Shown here piece after piece: positions 17,695 through 25,052 of a DNA stretch of 55,155 nt (within the stretch, counting starts at the first letter, position 1; each line of letters opens with the position of its first letter). The notes under the pieces are model-generated. The model did not search any database and had not been told where the DNA came from. It saw only the letters and a program-made list of their open reading frames with translations. Origin of the DNA: Burkholderiales bacterium (lineage in GTDB: Bacteria > Pseudomonadota > Gammaproteobacteria > Burkholderiales > Burkholderiaceae_F). The DNA is taken from positions 73,744 through 128,898 of the forward strand of contig CP070661.1 of the NCBI GenBank assembly GCA_020355165.1, given 5' to 3'. The position numbers and the translations under genes were made by a program.

Positions 17695-19227
17695 TCAGTG
17701 CTCGGCGCCATCCAGGCGGATCGCCGTGCTGACCAGCTGATGCACGCCGCCGACCATGTTCATCTTGAAGCCGTAGTACGGCAGTACCTTGGTGAACTGG
17801 GCCTTGCAGATCGCGCAGATGGTGGCCATGAAGTTCACGCCCTGGCCGTCGGCGACGCTGCGCAGCGCCTCCATCCGCGGCAGCGCGCCCTTGACGCGCA
17901 AGTCGAGCACTTCGTCGGTCAGGATGCCGCCGCCGCCGCCGCAGCAGAACGTGACTTCGCGCGTGGTGTCCGCCGACATCTCGACGAACTTGTTGGCCAC
18001 CGCGCGGATGATCGCGCGCGGGATCTCGAACTGGCCGCCGGGGAAATCGCCCATCCGCGAGGCCCGCGCGACGTTGCACGAGTCGTGGAAGGTGATCACC
18101 CGGTGATCGTTCGCTTCCTTGTCGAACTTCAGCGCACCCCGCTGGATCAGGTCCCAGGTGAACTCGCAGATGTGCATCGGCTGCTTGTAGCGGCCGTCGA
18201 GCTGGCTTTGCAGCTGGATCGCGAACGGATCCTTGCCGCCGGCACCGATGCCGACCAGCGTGTTCCAGAAGCTGTAGGCCACCCGCCAGGCGTGACCGCA
18301 TTCGCCGACGATGATGCGCTTGACGCCGAGCTCGAGCGCCGCCTCGCGGATGCGCAACGCAATGGCGCGCAGCTGCTCGTAGTTGCCGATGAACAGGCCG
18401 AAGTTGCCGGCCTCGGAGGCCTTGGACGACAGCGTCCAGCGCACCCCGGCGGCGTGGAACACCTTGGCGTAGCCGATCAGGCTGTCGACGTGCGGCTCGG
18501 CGAAGAAGTCCGCCGATGGCGTGATCAGCAGCACCTCGGCGCCCTTCTCGTCGAGCGGGAAGCGCACGTCCACCCCCGTGTCTTCCTTGACGTCCTCTTC
18601 CAGCCCGCTGAGCGTGTCGGCCAGCGCCGGCCCCGGCAGGCCGAGGTTGTTGCCGACCTTGTGCACCTTGCCGATGATCTCGTTGGTGTACTTCTGCCCG
18701 TAGCCGACCGCATCGAGGATCTCGCGGCCGGCCATCGTCACCTCGGCGGTGTCGATGCCGTAGGGGCAGAACACCGAGCAGCGCCGGCATTCCGAGCACT
18801 GGTTGTAGTAGGTGAACCACTCGTCGAGCACGTCCCTGGTCAGGTCGCGCGCGCCGACCAGCTTCGGGAACAGCTTGCCCGGCAGCGTGAAATACCGGCG
18901 GTAGACGCTGCGCATCAGGTCCTGCCGCGCCACCGGCATGTTCTTCGGGTCCTGCGTGCCGATGTAGTAGTGGCACTTGTCCGAGCAGGCGCCACAGTGC
19001 ACGCAGGAGTCGAGGAAGACCTTCAGCGAGCGGTACTTCTTCAGCATCTCGCCCATGTGGGCAATGGCGCGGCCTTCCCAGCCGTCTTCCAGCTTGGCCG
19101 GGAAGCCGATCGCCTGCTGGATCTTCTCGTTCGCCACGTACGGCCGCGACTTCTCCATCGCGCCGGGAATCAGCGGCGGCGGTGCCGGGAACTCGCGCAG
19201 TGGCGGGGCCTTGATCTCGGCGGCCAT
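17695..19227 (-). CDS. dsrK: DsrK, HdrD-like iron-sulfur subunit
   Basis: 510 residues, cytoplasmic. Two ferredoxin motifs appear early: C75-x2-C78-x2-C81-x3-C85, and CSECRRCSVFC near residue 145. CCG-type cysteines follow in the C-terminal half (FCCGGGGG near residue 440), which bind the noncubane cluster of heterodisulfide reductases. DsrK is thought to act on the DsrC trisulfide or disulfide and passes electrons to DsrM. It follows dsrM by three bases. All expected motifs seem present. Confidence 0.95.
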   Translation of the reverse strand: MAAEIKAPPLREFPAPPPLIPGAMEKSRPYVANEKIQQAIGFPAKLEDGWEGRAIAHMGEMLKKYRSLKVFLDSCVHCGACSDKCHYYIGTQDPKNMPVARQDLMRSVYRRYFTLPGKLFPKLVGARDLTRDVLDEWFTYYNQCSECRRCSVFCPYGIDTAEVTMAGREILDAVGYGQKYTNEIIGKVHKVGNNLGLPGPALADTLSGLEEDVKEDTGVDVRFPLDEKGAEVLLITPSADFFAEPHVDSLIGYAKVFHAAGVRWTLSSKASEAGNFGLFIGNYEQLRAIALRIREAALELGVKRIIVGECGHAWRVAYSFWNTLVGIGAGGKDPFAIQLQSQLDGRYKQPMHICEFTWDLIQRGALKFDKEANDHRVITFHDSCNVARASRMGDFPGGQFEIPRAIIRAVANKFVEMSADTTREVTFCCGGGGGILTDEVLDLRVKGALPRMEALRSVADGQGVNFMATICAICKAQFTKVLPYYGFKMNMVGGVHQLVSTAIRLDGAEH

Positions 19228-19230
19228 CGA

Positions 19231-19959
19231 TCAGCTCCGGTCCAGATCGGCCGCCCACGGCGCAAGATGCCGCGCCTCGCGCGGATCGTCGGCCTGGTTG
19301 CGCGACGGCGAGAAGAACACGCCCGGCGCGTGCAGCAGCTTGGAGAACGGGAACACCAGCATCAGCGCCAGCACCAGCGCAAGGTGCACGATCAGCATGC
19401 CGTCGGCCGGCAGCGGCTGCAGATCGAAGCGGATCAGGCCGAGGAAGAACGCCTTCACCGCGACCACGTCGGTGCGGAAGACGTACTTCATCGCCAGGCC
19501 GGAGGCGCCGATGGCGGCCAGCAGCACCAGCATCAGGTAGTCGGAAGGCGTCGAGATGTAGCGGATGCGATCGACCAGCAGCCGCCGGCCCAGCAGCCCG
19601 GCCAGCCCGGCGACCATGCCGAAGCCGGCCAGAATGCCCAGCGGCTGCACCAGCGCGACCCAGCCCCACACCGGCTCGGTGAAGTAGCGAAGGTGCCGGG
19701 CCAGGACCAGCGCCAGGCTGGCATGAAACAGCCAGCCGAAGATCCAGGTCCAGACGCTGCCCTTGAACAGGCTTTCGAAGAAGACGACCTCGCGCAGCAG
19801 CCGCAGCGCCACGCCGCCGCGCGTCGTCGGCGCCGGCGTGGTGGGAATCTTCAGCGGCGCCGGCGTGCGCGCGTAGTCGGCGATTCGCAGCGCCAGGCCG
19901 CCGACCAGCACCGCGGCGGCGGCGTAGAACAGCACCGCGAACAGGATCGCAATCGACAC
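19231..19959 (-). CDS. dsrM: DsrM, cytochrome b-type membrane subunit (GTG start)
   Basis: 242 residues, NarI-like, with about five to six membrane helices and paired histidines (HASLALVLARHLRYF near residue 80, and another in VHLALVLALM) for haem b. It connects DsrK to the quinone pool. The start codon is GTG and its ribosome site is weak. The C-terminal 30 residues are polar and cytoplasmic. It is followed within three bases by dsrK and lies 58 bases after dsrC. Confidence 0.93.
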   Translation of the reverse strand: MSIAILFAVLFYAAAAVLVGGLALRIADYARTPAPLKIPTTPAPTTRGGVALRLLREVVFFESLFKGSVWTWIFGWLFHASLALVLARHLRYFTEPVWGWVALVQPLGILAGFGMVAGLAGLLGRRLLVDRIRYISTPSDYLMLVLLAAIGASGLAMKYVFRTDVVAVKAFFLGLIRFDLQPLPADGMLIVHLALVLALMLVFPFSKLLHAPGVFFSPSRNQADDPREARHLAPWAADLDRS

Positions 19960-20017
19960 GCGGAACCCAGGGCCGGCCGCGGACGCCCGTCAGCCGCAGC
20001 CGATCAGTTCGCGGGGA

Positions 20018-20353
20018 TCAAACGCAGCCGGTCGGCTTGGGCAGGCCGGCGATCTTGCACGCCTGCTTGGCGGGCCCGTACGGAAACAGTTCGTACAGGT
20101 AGGCGCTGTTGCCCTTGTCGGGGCCGAGCTGCTTGCCGATCGCCTTGGTCAGCACGCGCACCGCCGGGGCGATCTGGTACTCCTCGTAGTACTTGCGCAG
20201 GAAGTTCACCACCTCCCAGTGGTTGTCGCTCATCTCGATGCCTTCGGCCTTGGCGATCTCGCCGGCGAGCTCCTCGCTCCAGTCACCCAGGTTGACGAGG
20301 TAGCCCTCCTCGTCGGTCTCGAAACTCTTGCCGCTGACTTCGATGGTCGGCAT
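20018..20353 (-). CDS. dsrC: DsrC, persulfide carrier with both conserved cysteines
   Basis: 111 residues. The C-terminal arm holds C99 and the penultimate C110, spaced by ten residues, which together carry sulfur as persulfide, trisulfide or disulfide to DsrAB and DsrK. The core is typical (NHWEVVNFLR). It receives sulfur from DsrEFH, whose genes lie just upstream. A TusE role in tRNA thiolation is excluded by the presence of both cysteines and the dsr context. A second DsrC-type protein at 25550-25879 lacks these cysteines. Confidence 0.98.
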   Translation of the reverse strand: MPTIEVSGKSFETDEEGYLVNLGDWSEELAGEIAKAEGIEMSDNHWEVVNFLRKYYEEYQIAPAVRVLTKAIGKQLGPDKGNSAYLYELFPYGPAKQACKIAGLPKPTGCV

Positions 20354-20387
20354 CTTGGTCTCCTCTTTGCTAAGTTTGAAGAAAGAA

Positions 20388-20684
20388 TCAAAGCCAGGAC
20401 TGGCAGTTCTTGTGCTCGACGACGAGGTCGACGAAGCCGTCGTAGTCGACCGCCGCGACGCCGTCGATCAGCCGATCGGCCACACCCCGCGCCTGCAGGT
20501 CGGGCATCAGCGCGCAGACCTTCAACTTCGCCATCGCCTGGCGGACCTTCGCCTCGCCGGCGTTGCCGCGCGTGGCCGCGTACACCGCGTCCTCGATCAG
20601 CAGCAGCGTGCCGCCGGCAGCCAGCCGCACGGCACTGTCCAGTGTGGGCTTCTCCAGCGGCGACTTATTGACGATGTGCAACAT
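20388..20684 (-). CDS. dsrH: DsrH, subunit of the DsrEFH sulfurtransferase
   Basis: 98 residues, TusB/DsrH family. The N-terminus MLHIVNKSP and the C-terminal CQSWL are typical. C20-type active-site cysteine of some TusB proteins is not seen; cysteines are near residues 57 and 94. It forms a hexamer with DsrE and DsrF that passes sulfur from DsrE to DsrC. The gene lies between dsrF and dsrC, 34 bases before dsrC. Confidence 0.95.
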   Translation of the reverse strand: MLHIVNKSPLEKPTLDSAVRLAAGGTLLLIEDAVYAATRGNAGEAKVRQAMAKLKVCALMPDLQARGVADRLIDGVAAVDYDGFVDLVVEHKNCQSWL

Positions 20685-20695
20685 CGGCGATCCCC

Positions 20696-21058
20696 TCAGA
20701 AGCTCAGCACGACGTCCTGCTGCTCGATCAGCTCGGCCAGCTCGGCGCTGTCGACGACCTTGACGCTGGTGACCAGGTCATCGGCCGTCAGCCCCCGTGC
20801 CGCCAGCGACTCGGCCTCGACGTACAGCTTGTCGATGTCGTAGTCCTCGAGCGCCCGGTAGGTCGGCGAGAAGTTCTTGGTCGAGATCGCCTTGGTCTGC
20901 ATGCCCTTCTTGAGCTGGTAGACGCCGTCGTCGGCGAAGACGACCGACACGTCCTGCTCGAAGGCGGCCGTGATGAGGACCACCTCGAGACTCTCGAGCG
21001 CGTAGATCGAGCCGTACGGGGCCTTGCGGTTGACCAGCATGAATTTCTTCGTCGCCAT
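20696..21058 (-). CDS. dsrF: DsrF, subunit of the DsrEFH sulfurtransferase
   Basis: 120 residues, TusC/DsrF family, beginning with a beta strand and the typical APYGS turn. No cysteine is visible in it, in line with a structural role in the DsrE2F2H2 hexamer. It sits between dsrE (three bases apart) and dsrH (eleven bases). Confidence 0.95.
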   Translation of the reverse strand: MATKKFMLVNRKAPYGSIYALESLEVVLITAAFEQDVSVVFADDGVYQLKKGMQTKAISTKNFSPTYRALEDYDIDKLYVEAESLAARGLTADDLVTSVKVVDSAELAELIEQQDVVLSF

Positions 21059-21061
21059 GGC

Positions 21062-21421
21062 TCAGTCTCCGAAGACGACCAGCCGGTCGGCCTTGATGCC
21101 GGAATCGATCAGCTGGCCAAGCCCCGAGATGCGGAAGCCCGGCGCCAGCACCGCCTCGACGACGCCCCGGCGCAGGCCGGCGGCCACGCACACGACGAGG
21201 TCGACCTTGTGCTCCTCGGCCAGCTTGCTCCAGCGGGCGACGATGTTGCGGTCGTCCTGCGGCGGCTCGGTGTACTTGGTCGCGTTGTTCACCCCGTCGT
21301 GATAGAAGAACACTCGCTGGATCTCGTGCCCCTTGGCCAGCGCCGCGGCGCAGAACAGGTAGGCCGAATCGGCCGCCTGGTGCTGATACGGCCCTTCGTT
21401 GACTAGAACGGCGATCTTCAC
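21062..21421 (-). CDS. dsrE: DsrE, sulfur-carrying subunit of DsrEFH
   Basis: 119 residues, TusD/DsrE family. The active-site cysteine is C78 in DLVVCVAAGLRRG, which accepts persulfide sulfur and hands it to DsrC. A second cysteine, C24, is in the first helix. The gene follows dsrB by about 20 bases and begins the dsrEFH block. Confidence 0.96.
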   Translation of the reverse strand: MKIAVLVNEGPYQHQAADSAYLFCAAALAKGHEIQRVFFYHDGVNNATKYTEPPQDDRNIVARWSKLAEEHKVDLVVCVAAGLRRGVVEAVLAPGFRISGLGQLIDSGIKADRLVVFGD

Positions 21422-21440
21422 GTCGTGCCCTGTTCCCTGC

Positions 21441-22553
21441 CTAGAAGCGGATGTGGGCCGACGCGTTCAGGTTGGCCCGCGAGCCGCGCCAGTCGTCGAT
21501 CAGGTACTTGGTGAAGGTGAGGCCGGTCTTCTCGAAGAAGCGCGGCCAGCCGATGCGCTCGATCCAGTCGGCCATCCGCTCCCACGAGCGGGCGTCCTCC
21601 TTGTACACGCGCAGGATGCGGGTCACCACCTCGCTGACCTCGGGCCAGCGCGGCGGGTTGTTCGGCAGTCCCGAGGCGACCATCTTCATGAAGGTCGGCT
21701 TGCCGCGGGCGTTGGAGTTCTTGCCGCCGACCCAGATCGCCAGCTTCGAGTGCTCCGGATCGTTGATCTGCATCGGCGGGCACGGCGGATAGCAGGCGCC
21801 GCAGCAGATGCACTTCTTCTCGTCGACTTCCAGCGACGGCTTGCCGTTGACCAGCGCCGGCCGGATCGCCGCCACCGGGCAGCGCGCCACCACCGCCGGC
21901 CGCTCGCAGACGTTGGCGACCAGGTCGTGGTTGATCTTCGGCGGCTTGGTGTGCTGGACGATGATGGCGATGTCGGCCTGGCCACCGCAGTTGATCTCGC
22001 AGCACGAGGTCGACAGATGCACCCGGTTGGGCATCTCCTCCCGGCGGAACTCGTGGATCAGGTCGTCCATCAGCGCCTTGACGGCGCCCGAGGCGTCGGT
22101 GCCGGGGATGTCGCAGTGCAGCCAGCCCTGCGTGTGCGCGATCATCGACACCGAGTTGCCGGTGCCGCCGACCGGGAAGCCGGCCGATTCCAGCGCGTTG
22201 ACCAGCGGCTCGACCTTCTCCCACTTCGACACGCCGATCTCGACATTGCTGCGGATCGTGAAGCGGACCTGGCCCTCGCCGAACTTGTCGATGATGTCGC
22301 ACAGCTTGCGGATCGTGTAGACGTCCATCTGCCGCTGCGTGCCTGCCTTCACCGTCCACAACTCGTCGCCCGAGTGCGCCACGTGGTGCAACACGCCCGG
22401 CCGCGGCCGGTCGTGGTACTTCCACTGGCCGTAGTTCTTCAGCATCAGCGGATGCAGGAACTGCCGGTTGTCGGGCACGCCGCTTTCGATCGCCCGCCGC
22501 GGCGTCGGCGCCTTGGCCTGCTGCGGCTTTGCCGGTGCTTGAACTTCCGCCAT
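21441..22553 (-). CDS. dsrB: DsrB, dissimilatory sulfite reductase beta subunit (reverse type)
   Basis: 370 residues. Coupling-site cysteines C147, C184, C185 and C189 (STSCCEINC) hold the siroheme-[4Fe-4S] centre. A ferredoxin insertion has C248, C251, C254 and C258, with C225 as a further ligand. I place the start at 22553, where the frame leaves the overlap with dsrA and begins with MAEVQ. DsrAB oxidises DsrC-bound sulfur to sulfite in this context. It follows dsrA by ten bases. Confidence 0.97.
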   Translation of the reverse strand: MAEVQAPAKPQQAKAPTPRRAIESGVPDNRQFLHPLMLKNYGQWKYHDRPRPGVLHHVAHSGDELWTVKAGTQRQMDVYTIRKLCDIIDKFGEGQVRFTIRSNVEIGVSKWEKVEPLVNALESAGFPVGGTGNSVSMIAHTQGWLHCDIPGTDASGAVKALMDDLIHEFRREEMPNRVHLSTSCCEINCGGQADIAIIVQHTKPPKINHDLVANVCERPAVVARCPVAAIRPALVNGKPSLEVDEKKCICCGACYPPCPPMQINDPEHSKLAIWVGGKNSNARGKPTFMKMVASGLPNNPPRWPEVSEVVTRILRVYKEDARSWERMADWIERIGWPRFFEKTGLTFTKYLIDDWRGSRANLNASAHIRF

Positions 22554-22563
22554 GGTCTGCCTC

Positions 22564-23859
22564 CTATGCCGCCTTCCTGCGCGCCTGCATCTTGGCCACT
22601 TCCGCGTCCCAGTCGTCGGTGCGCACGTACGGGTTGGTCCGCGGCGCTGCCACCATGTTCGGGTCGACTTCGAGGCCGACACCCTCGAGGAAGTGCACCA
22701 GGCCGATGCGCTCGATCGTCTCGCCGATGCGCTCGTGCTCGAGCGCGTTCTCGGCGAAGAAGTCGACGATGCGCTTGCCGAGATCGACCAGCGCCTCGCG
22801 GTCCTCGTCGGTCTTCAGCTTCATGAACGGCACGATCACCGTGCCCATGAGGTCGCCGATCTTCAGGGTGCGCTTGCCGCCGCACAGGATGGTGGCGCCG
22901 GTGTCCTCGCCGTGGGCAAGCGCGCCGGTCATCACGTTGATGCAGTGCATGCAGCGCACGCAGTCCTGGTTGTCGATCTCCAGCGCCTGCGTGTCGCTGA
23001 ACGCGACGCTGGAGATCTTGGCGTCCTTGCGGACGTCCTTGATCTCCTTGATCTGGATCGCCTTGGTCGGGCAGCGTGCGACGACGTCGTTGACCAGCTC
23101 GTTCATGCCGTGCTTGGCGAACCACTGCTTGGCCATCTGCTCGTCGGTGCGGATGTTGTCGCGCCAGGTGCCGATGACCGCCAGGTCGGCGCGCTGCACC
23201 GAATTCATGCAGTCGTTGGGACAGCCGGAGAACTTGAACTTGAACTTGTACGGCAGCGCCGGACGGTGGATGTCATCGAGGAAGTTGTTCAGCACCGTGC
23301 GGTGCGCCGCCGCCTCGTCGTAGCAGGACTGCTCGCAGCGCGCCGCGCCGATGCACGACATCGAGGTGCGCACCGCCGGGCCGGCGCCGCCGAGGTCGAA
23401 GCCGGCCTCGTTGATCGCGTCGAACGCGTCCTGCACCTTGTCGCTCTTGACGCCCTGGAACATGATGTCGCCGCTCTGGCCATGGAAGGCGATCAGGCCC
23501 GAACCATGCTCCTCCCAGATGTCGCACAGCTTGCGCAGGATCTGGGTCGAGTAGTGCATGCCCGCGGGCGGCATCACGCGCAGCGTGTGGAACTCGGCCG
23601 CGTCGGGGAACATCGGTGCGCCCTTCTGGTCCTTCAGCTCGGTGAACCGCGGGATGATGCCGCCGCCGTAGCCGAACACGCTGACCGTGCCGCCCTTCCA
23701 GTAGCCCTTGCGGGTCTCGTACGAGGTCTCCAGCTGGCCGAGCAGGTCGACCATGTAGTCCTTGTCCTTGGCCAGCCGCTTCAGCCCGGTCACGAAGCTG
23801 GGCCACGGGCCGGACTCGAGTTCATCAAGCATCGGTGTCGGGTGCATCGGCTTGGCCAT
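22564..23859 (-). CDS. dsrA: DsrA, dissimilatory sulfite reductase alpha subunit (reverse type)
   Basis: 431 residues. The siroheme-[4Fe-4S] ligand motif is C169-x5-C175 with C213-x3-C217. A ferredoxin domain follows (DCVRCMHC, with C in VARCP). The ATG at 23859 has a strong AGGAG ribosome site; the longer frame to 24234 runs through the promoter region and is rejected. It is the first gene of the dsr operon. The oxidative type is inferred from dsrL, dsrEFH and apr/soe nearby and the absence of dsrD. Confidence 0.97.
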   Translation of the reverse strand: MAKPMHPTPMLDELESGPWPSFVTGLKRLAKDKDYMVDLLGQLETSYETRKGYWKGGTVSVFGYGGGIIPRFTELKDQKGAPMFPDAAEFHTLRVMPPAGMHYSTQILRKLCDIWEEHGSGLIAFHGQSGDIMFQGVKSDKVQDAFDAINEAGFDLGGAGPAVRTSMSCIGAARCEQSCYDEAAAHRTVLNNFLDDIHRPALPYKFKFKFSGCPNDCMNSVQRADLAVIGTWRDNIRTDEQMAKQWFAKHGMNELVNDVVARCPTKAIQIKEIKDVRKDAKISSVAFSDTQALEIDNQDCVRCMHCINVMTGALAHGEDTGATILCGGKRTLKIGDLMGTVIVPFMKLKTDEDREALVDLGKRIVDFFAENALEHERIGETIERIGLVHFLEGVGLEVDPNMVAAPRTNPYVRTDDWDAEVAKMQARRKAA

Positions 23860-23964
23860 GAACTTATCTCCTATGGTCTTCTCGGATTTCGCAGCGCCGG
23901 GAACGGGCGGCGGGGCTTGCGCAATCGCCGGGCATCGCGTCGGAGGTGAGCCTCGGTCGCGACA

Positions 23965-23992
23965 GCCAGGGATCCTATTAGGCGGCCCTGGC
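23965..23992. promoter_or_regulatory. Inverted repeat GCCAGGG-N14-CCCTGGC near the dsrA promoter
   Basis: A perfect seven-base inverted repeat with arms 23965-23971 and 23986-23992. It encloses a TAATAG sequence on the minus strand that could be the dsrA -10 element. A repressor bound here would block dsrA transcription; the regulator is unknown. It could also form a weak hairpin. Confidence 0.4.
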
Positions 23993-24011
23993 AGCAACCA
24001 TTCCCCGCCGC

Positions 24012-24065
24012 GGTTACAACCATAACCCCCGCAGGCACCCGGACGCCCCCCCACTGGGGTTATGG
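24012..24065. promoter_or_regulatory. GGTTA/TAACC repeat cluster with perfect 10-bp inverted repeat
   Basis: CCATAACCCC (24020-24029) and GGGGTTATGG (24056-24065) form a perfect ten-base inverted repeat. A further half-site GGTTA (24012-24016) pairs with TAACC (24023-24027) at a six-base spacing. The right arm lies where a -35 would be expected for the TATAGA at 24087. Three half-sites in 54 bases suggest cooperative binding by one regulator. Function is inferred. Confidence 0.5.
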
Positions 24066-24169
24066 CGGCGCGCCGATCAATCCCGCTATAGACACGCCCT
24101 GGAAACGGCCATCGCCGCCGCCTGCGGCTAGCTGTGCGCAGTAGTACGTAGTACCGGACGTGGACGACG

Positions 24170-24424
24170 ATGGAGCCGCCGGCGACAGACGACAAGTTGA
24201 CCGTGACCCCGCTGCTCGAGTTGCGCCTGCCCATTGGCGGCCAGCAGCTCGAGCTGCAGCAGGTCGACTATGCCCACGGCGGCATCAGCCTGCTGCGCAT
24301 ACGCCTGCGCGAGGGCCGGCGTTTCACCGTCATCGACATCGACCCGGTAAGCGCCCTGCAATGGGCCGAGGCGATGAGCCGCTGGGCGCGGCTGCAGAGC
24401 GACAAGGAGCACGGCGCAACGTGA
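24170..24424 (+). CDS. Small protein of unknown function, first gene of the Cas6-like operon
   Basis: 84 residues, unrecognised with certainty. It reads as a compact soluble domain: beta-rich centre (GGQQLELQQVDYAHGG, then ISLLRIRLREGRRF), then an amphipathic C-terminal helix (SALQWAEAMSRWARLQ). No cysteine and no signal peptide. Its stop codon overlaps the GTG start of the Cas6-like gene by three bases, so the two are probably translationally coupled and may interact. The ribosome site is weak (GGACG). The gene is real judging by codon use, amino acid pattern and overlap. Confidence 0.75.
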   Translation: MEPPATDDKLTVTPLLELRLPIGGQQLELQQVDYAHGGISLLRIRLREGRRFTVIDIDPVSALQWAEAMSRWARLQSDKEHGAT

Positions 24425-25017
24425 GCACGATGCTGGATGTGGCCTTCGCCATCAGCGGCGAGACCATCGACGCGGCCTATGCGGTATCGCTGTACGAGGC
24501 GCTGGCGCGGCAGCTGCAGTGGCTGGAACAGGAGCCGGCCGCCGGCGTGTTCTCGATCCGCGGCCTGACGCACAGCGCCGGCGCACTGCTGATCGGCGGG
24601 CGCACGCGCGTCGTGCTGCGCGTTCCCGCCGGGCGCGTCGCCGACTGCCAGCGCCTGCGTGGCCAGTGCATCGACCTGCCGCAGCCGCTGCGCATCGGCG
24701 CGGTCACGGCGCGGGAGCTGCTGCCGTTCCCGGTGCTGTACGCGCGCCTGGTGATCACCGGCAGCGAAGCCGAGGCGGATTTCCTGGCCGAGGTGCAGGC
24801 GGAGCTGAAAGCGGTCGACGTCGACAGCGAGGTGATCGTCGGCCGACGCGGCGCACTGCAGATCGGCGGCCGCAGCGAAGTCGGCTACAGCGTCATGCTG
24901 CACGGTCTGACGCCCGAGGAATCGATCCTGATGCAGGAGCGTGGCCTCGGACGGCACCGCAAACTGGGCTGCGGCCTCTTCGTGCCGCACAAATCGGTCG
25001 CTGCAGTCGGCGGCTGA
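24421..25017 (+). CDS. Cas6/Cmx6-like CRISPR-type RNA endonuclease homologue
   Basis: 198 residues from a GTG start (ATG at 24430 is the alternative). The sequence resembles the Cas6/Cmx6 family of type I-MYXAN CRISPR systems along its full length. The N-terminal part has an SIRG turn near residue 45; the C-terminal part ends with the Cas6 glycine-rich loop G175-x-G177-x5-G183-x-G185, followed by FVPH. Candidate catalytic histidines are H51, H179 and H190; the family varies here. Cas6 proteins cut hairpin RNA. No CRISPR array or other cas gene lies in the window. GTG was chosen because AGGAG lies 11 bases before it and it overlaps the previous stop codon. The RNA target and activity are unknown. 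Confidence 0.8.
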   Translation: MSTMLDVAFAISGETIDAAYAVSLYEALARQLQWLEQEPAAGVFSIRGLTHSAGALLIGGRTRVVLRVPAGRVADCQRLRGQCIDLPQPLRIGAVTARELLPFPVLYARLVITGSEAEADFLAEVQAELKAVDVDSEVIVGRRGALQIGGRSEVGYSVMLHGLTPEESILMQERGLGRHRKLGCGLFVPHKSVAAVGG

Positions 25018-25052
25018 CCACCCGTGACGCGCGCATTCGGCGGAGAGAGACG

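Larger units (their letters stand above)
23860..24169. promoter_or_regulatory. Shared control region between dsrA and the divergent Cas6-like operon
   Basis: 310 noncoding bases between two divergent operons. Two perfect inverted repeats lie here (listed separately). A TAATAG on the minus strand at 23975-23980 lies within the first repeat and could be a -10 box for dsrA, giving a leader of about 110 bases. On the plus strand TATAGA at 24087-24092 could be the -10 of the divergent operon. No good -35 was found for either, which would fit activator-dependent promoters. The final 50 bases contain a heptamer GTAGTAC repeated twice (24141-24154). Confidence 0.65.

Noticed and set aside
23862-24234. 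Upstream extension of dsrA
   Set aside because: A good AGGAG ribosome site supports the ATG at 23859, and the extension covers the promoter repeats and the start of the divergent gene.
24421-25017. A hidden CRISPR-Cas locus around the Cas6-like gene
   Set aside because: No direct repeats with spacers, no cas1, cas2, cas3 or Cascade-like gene was seen in the flanking 20 kb on either side.
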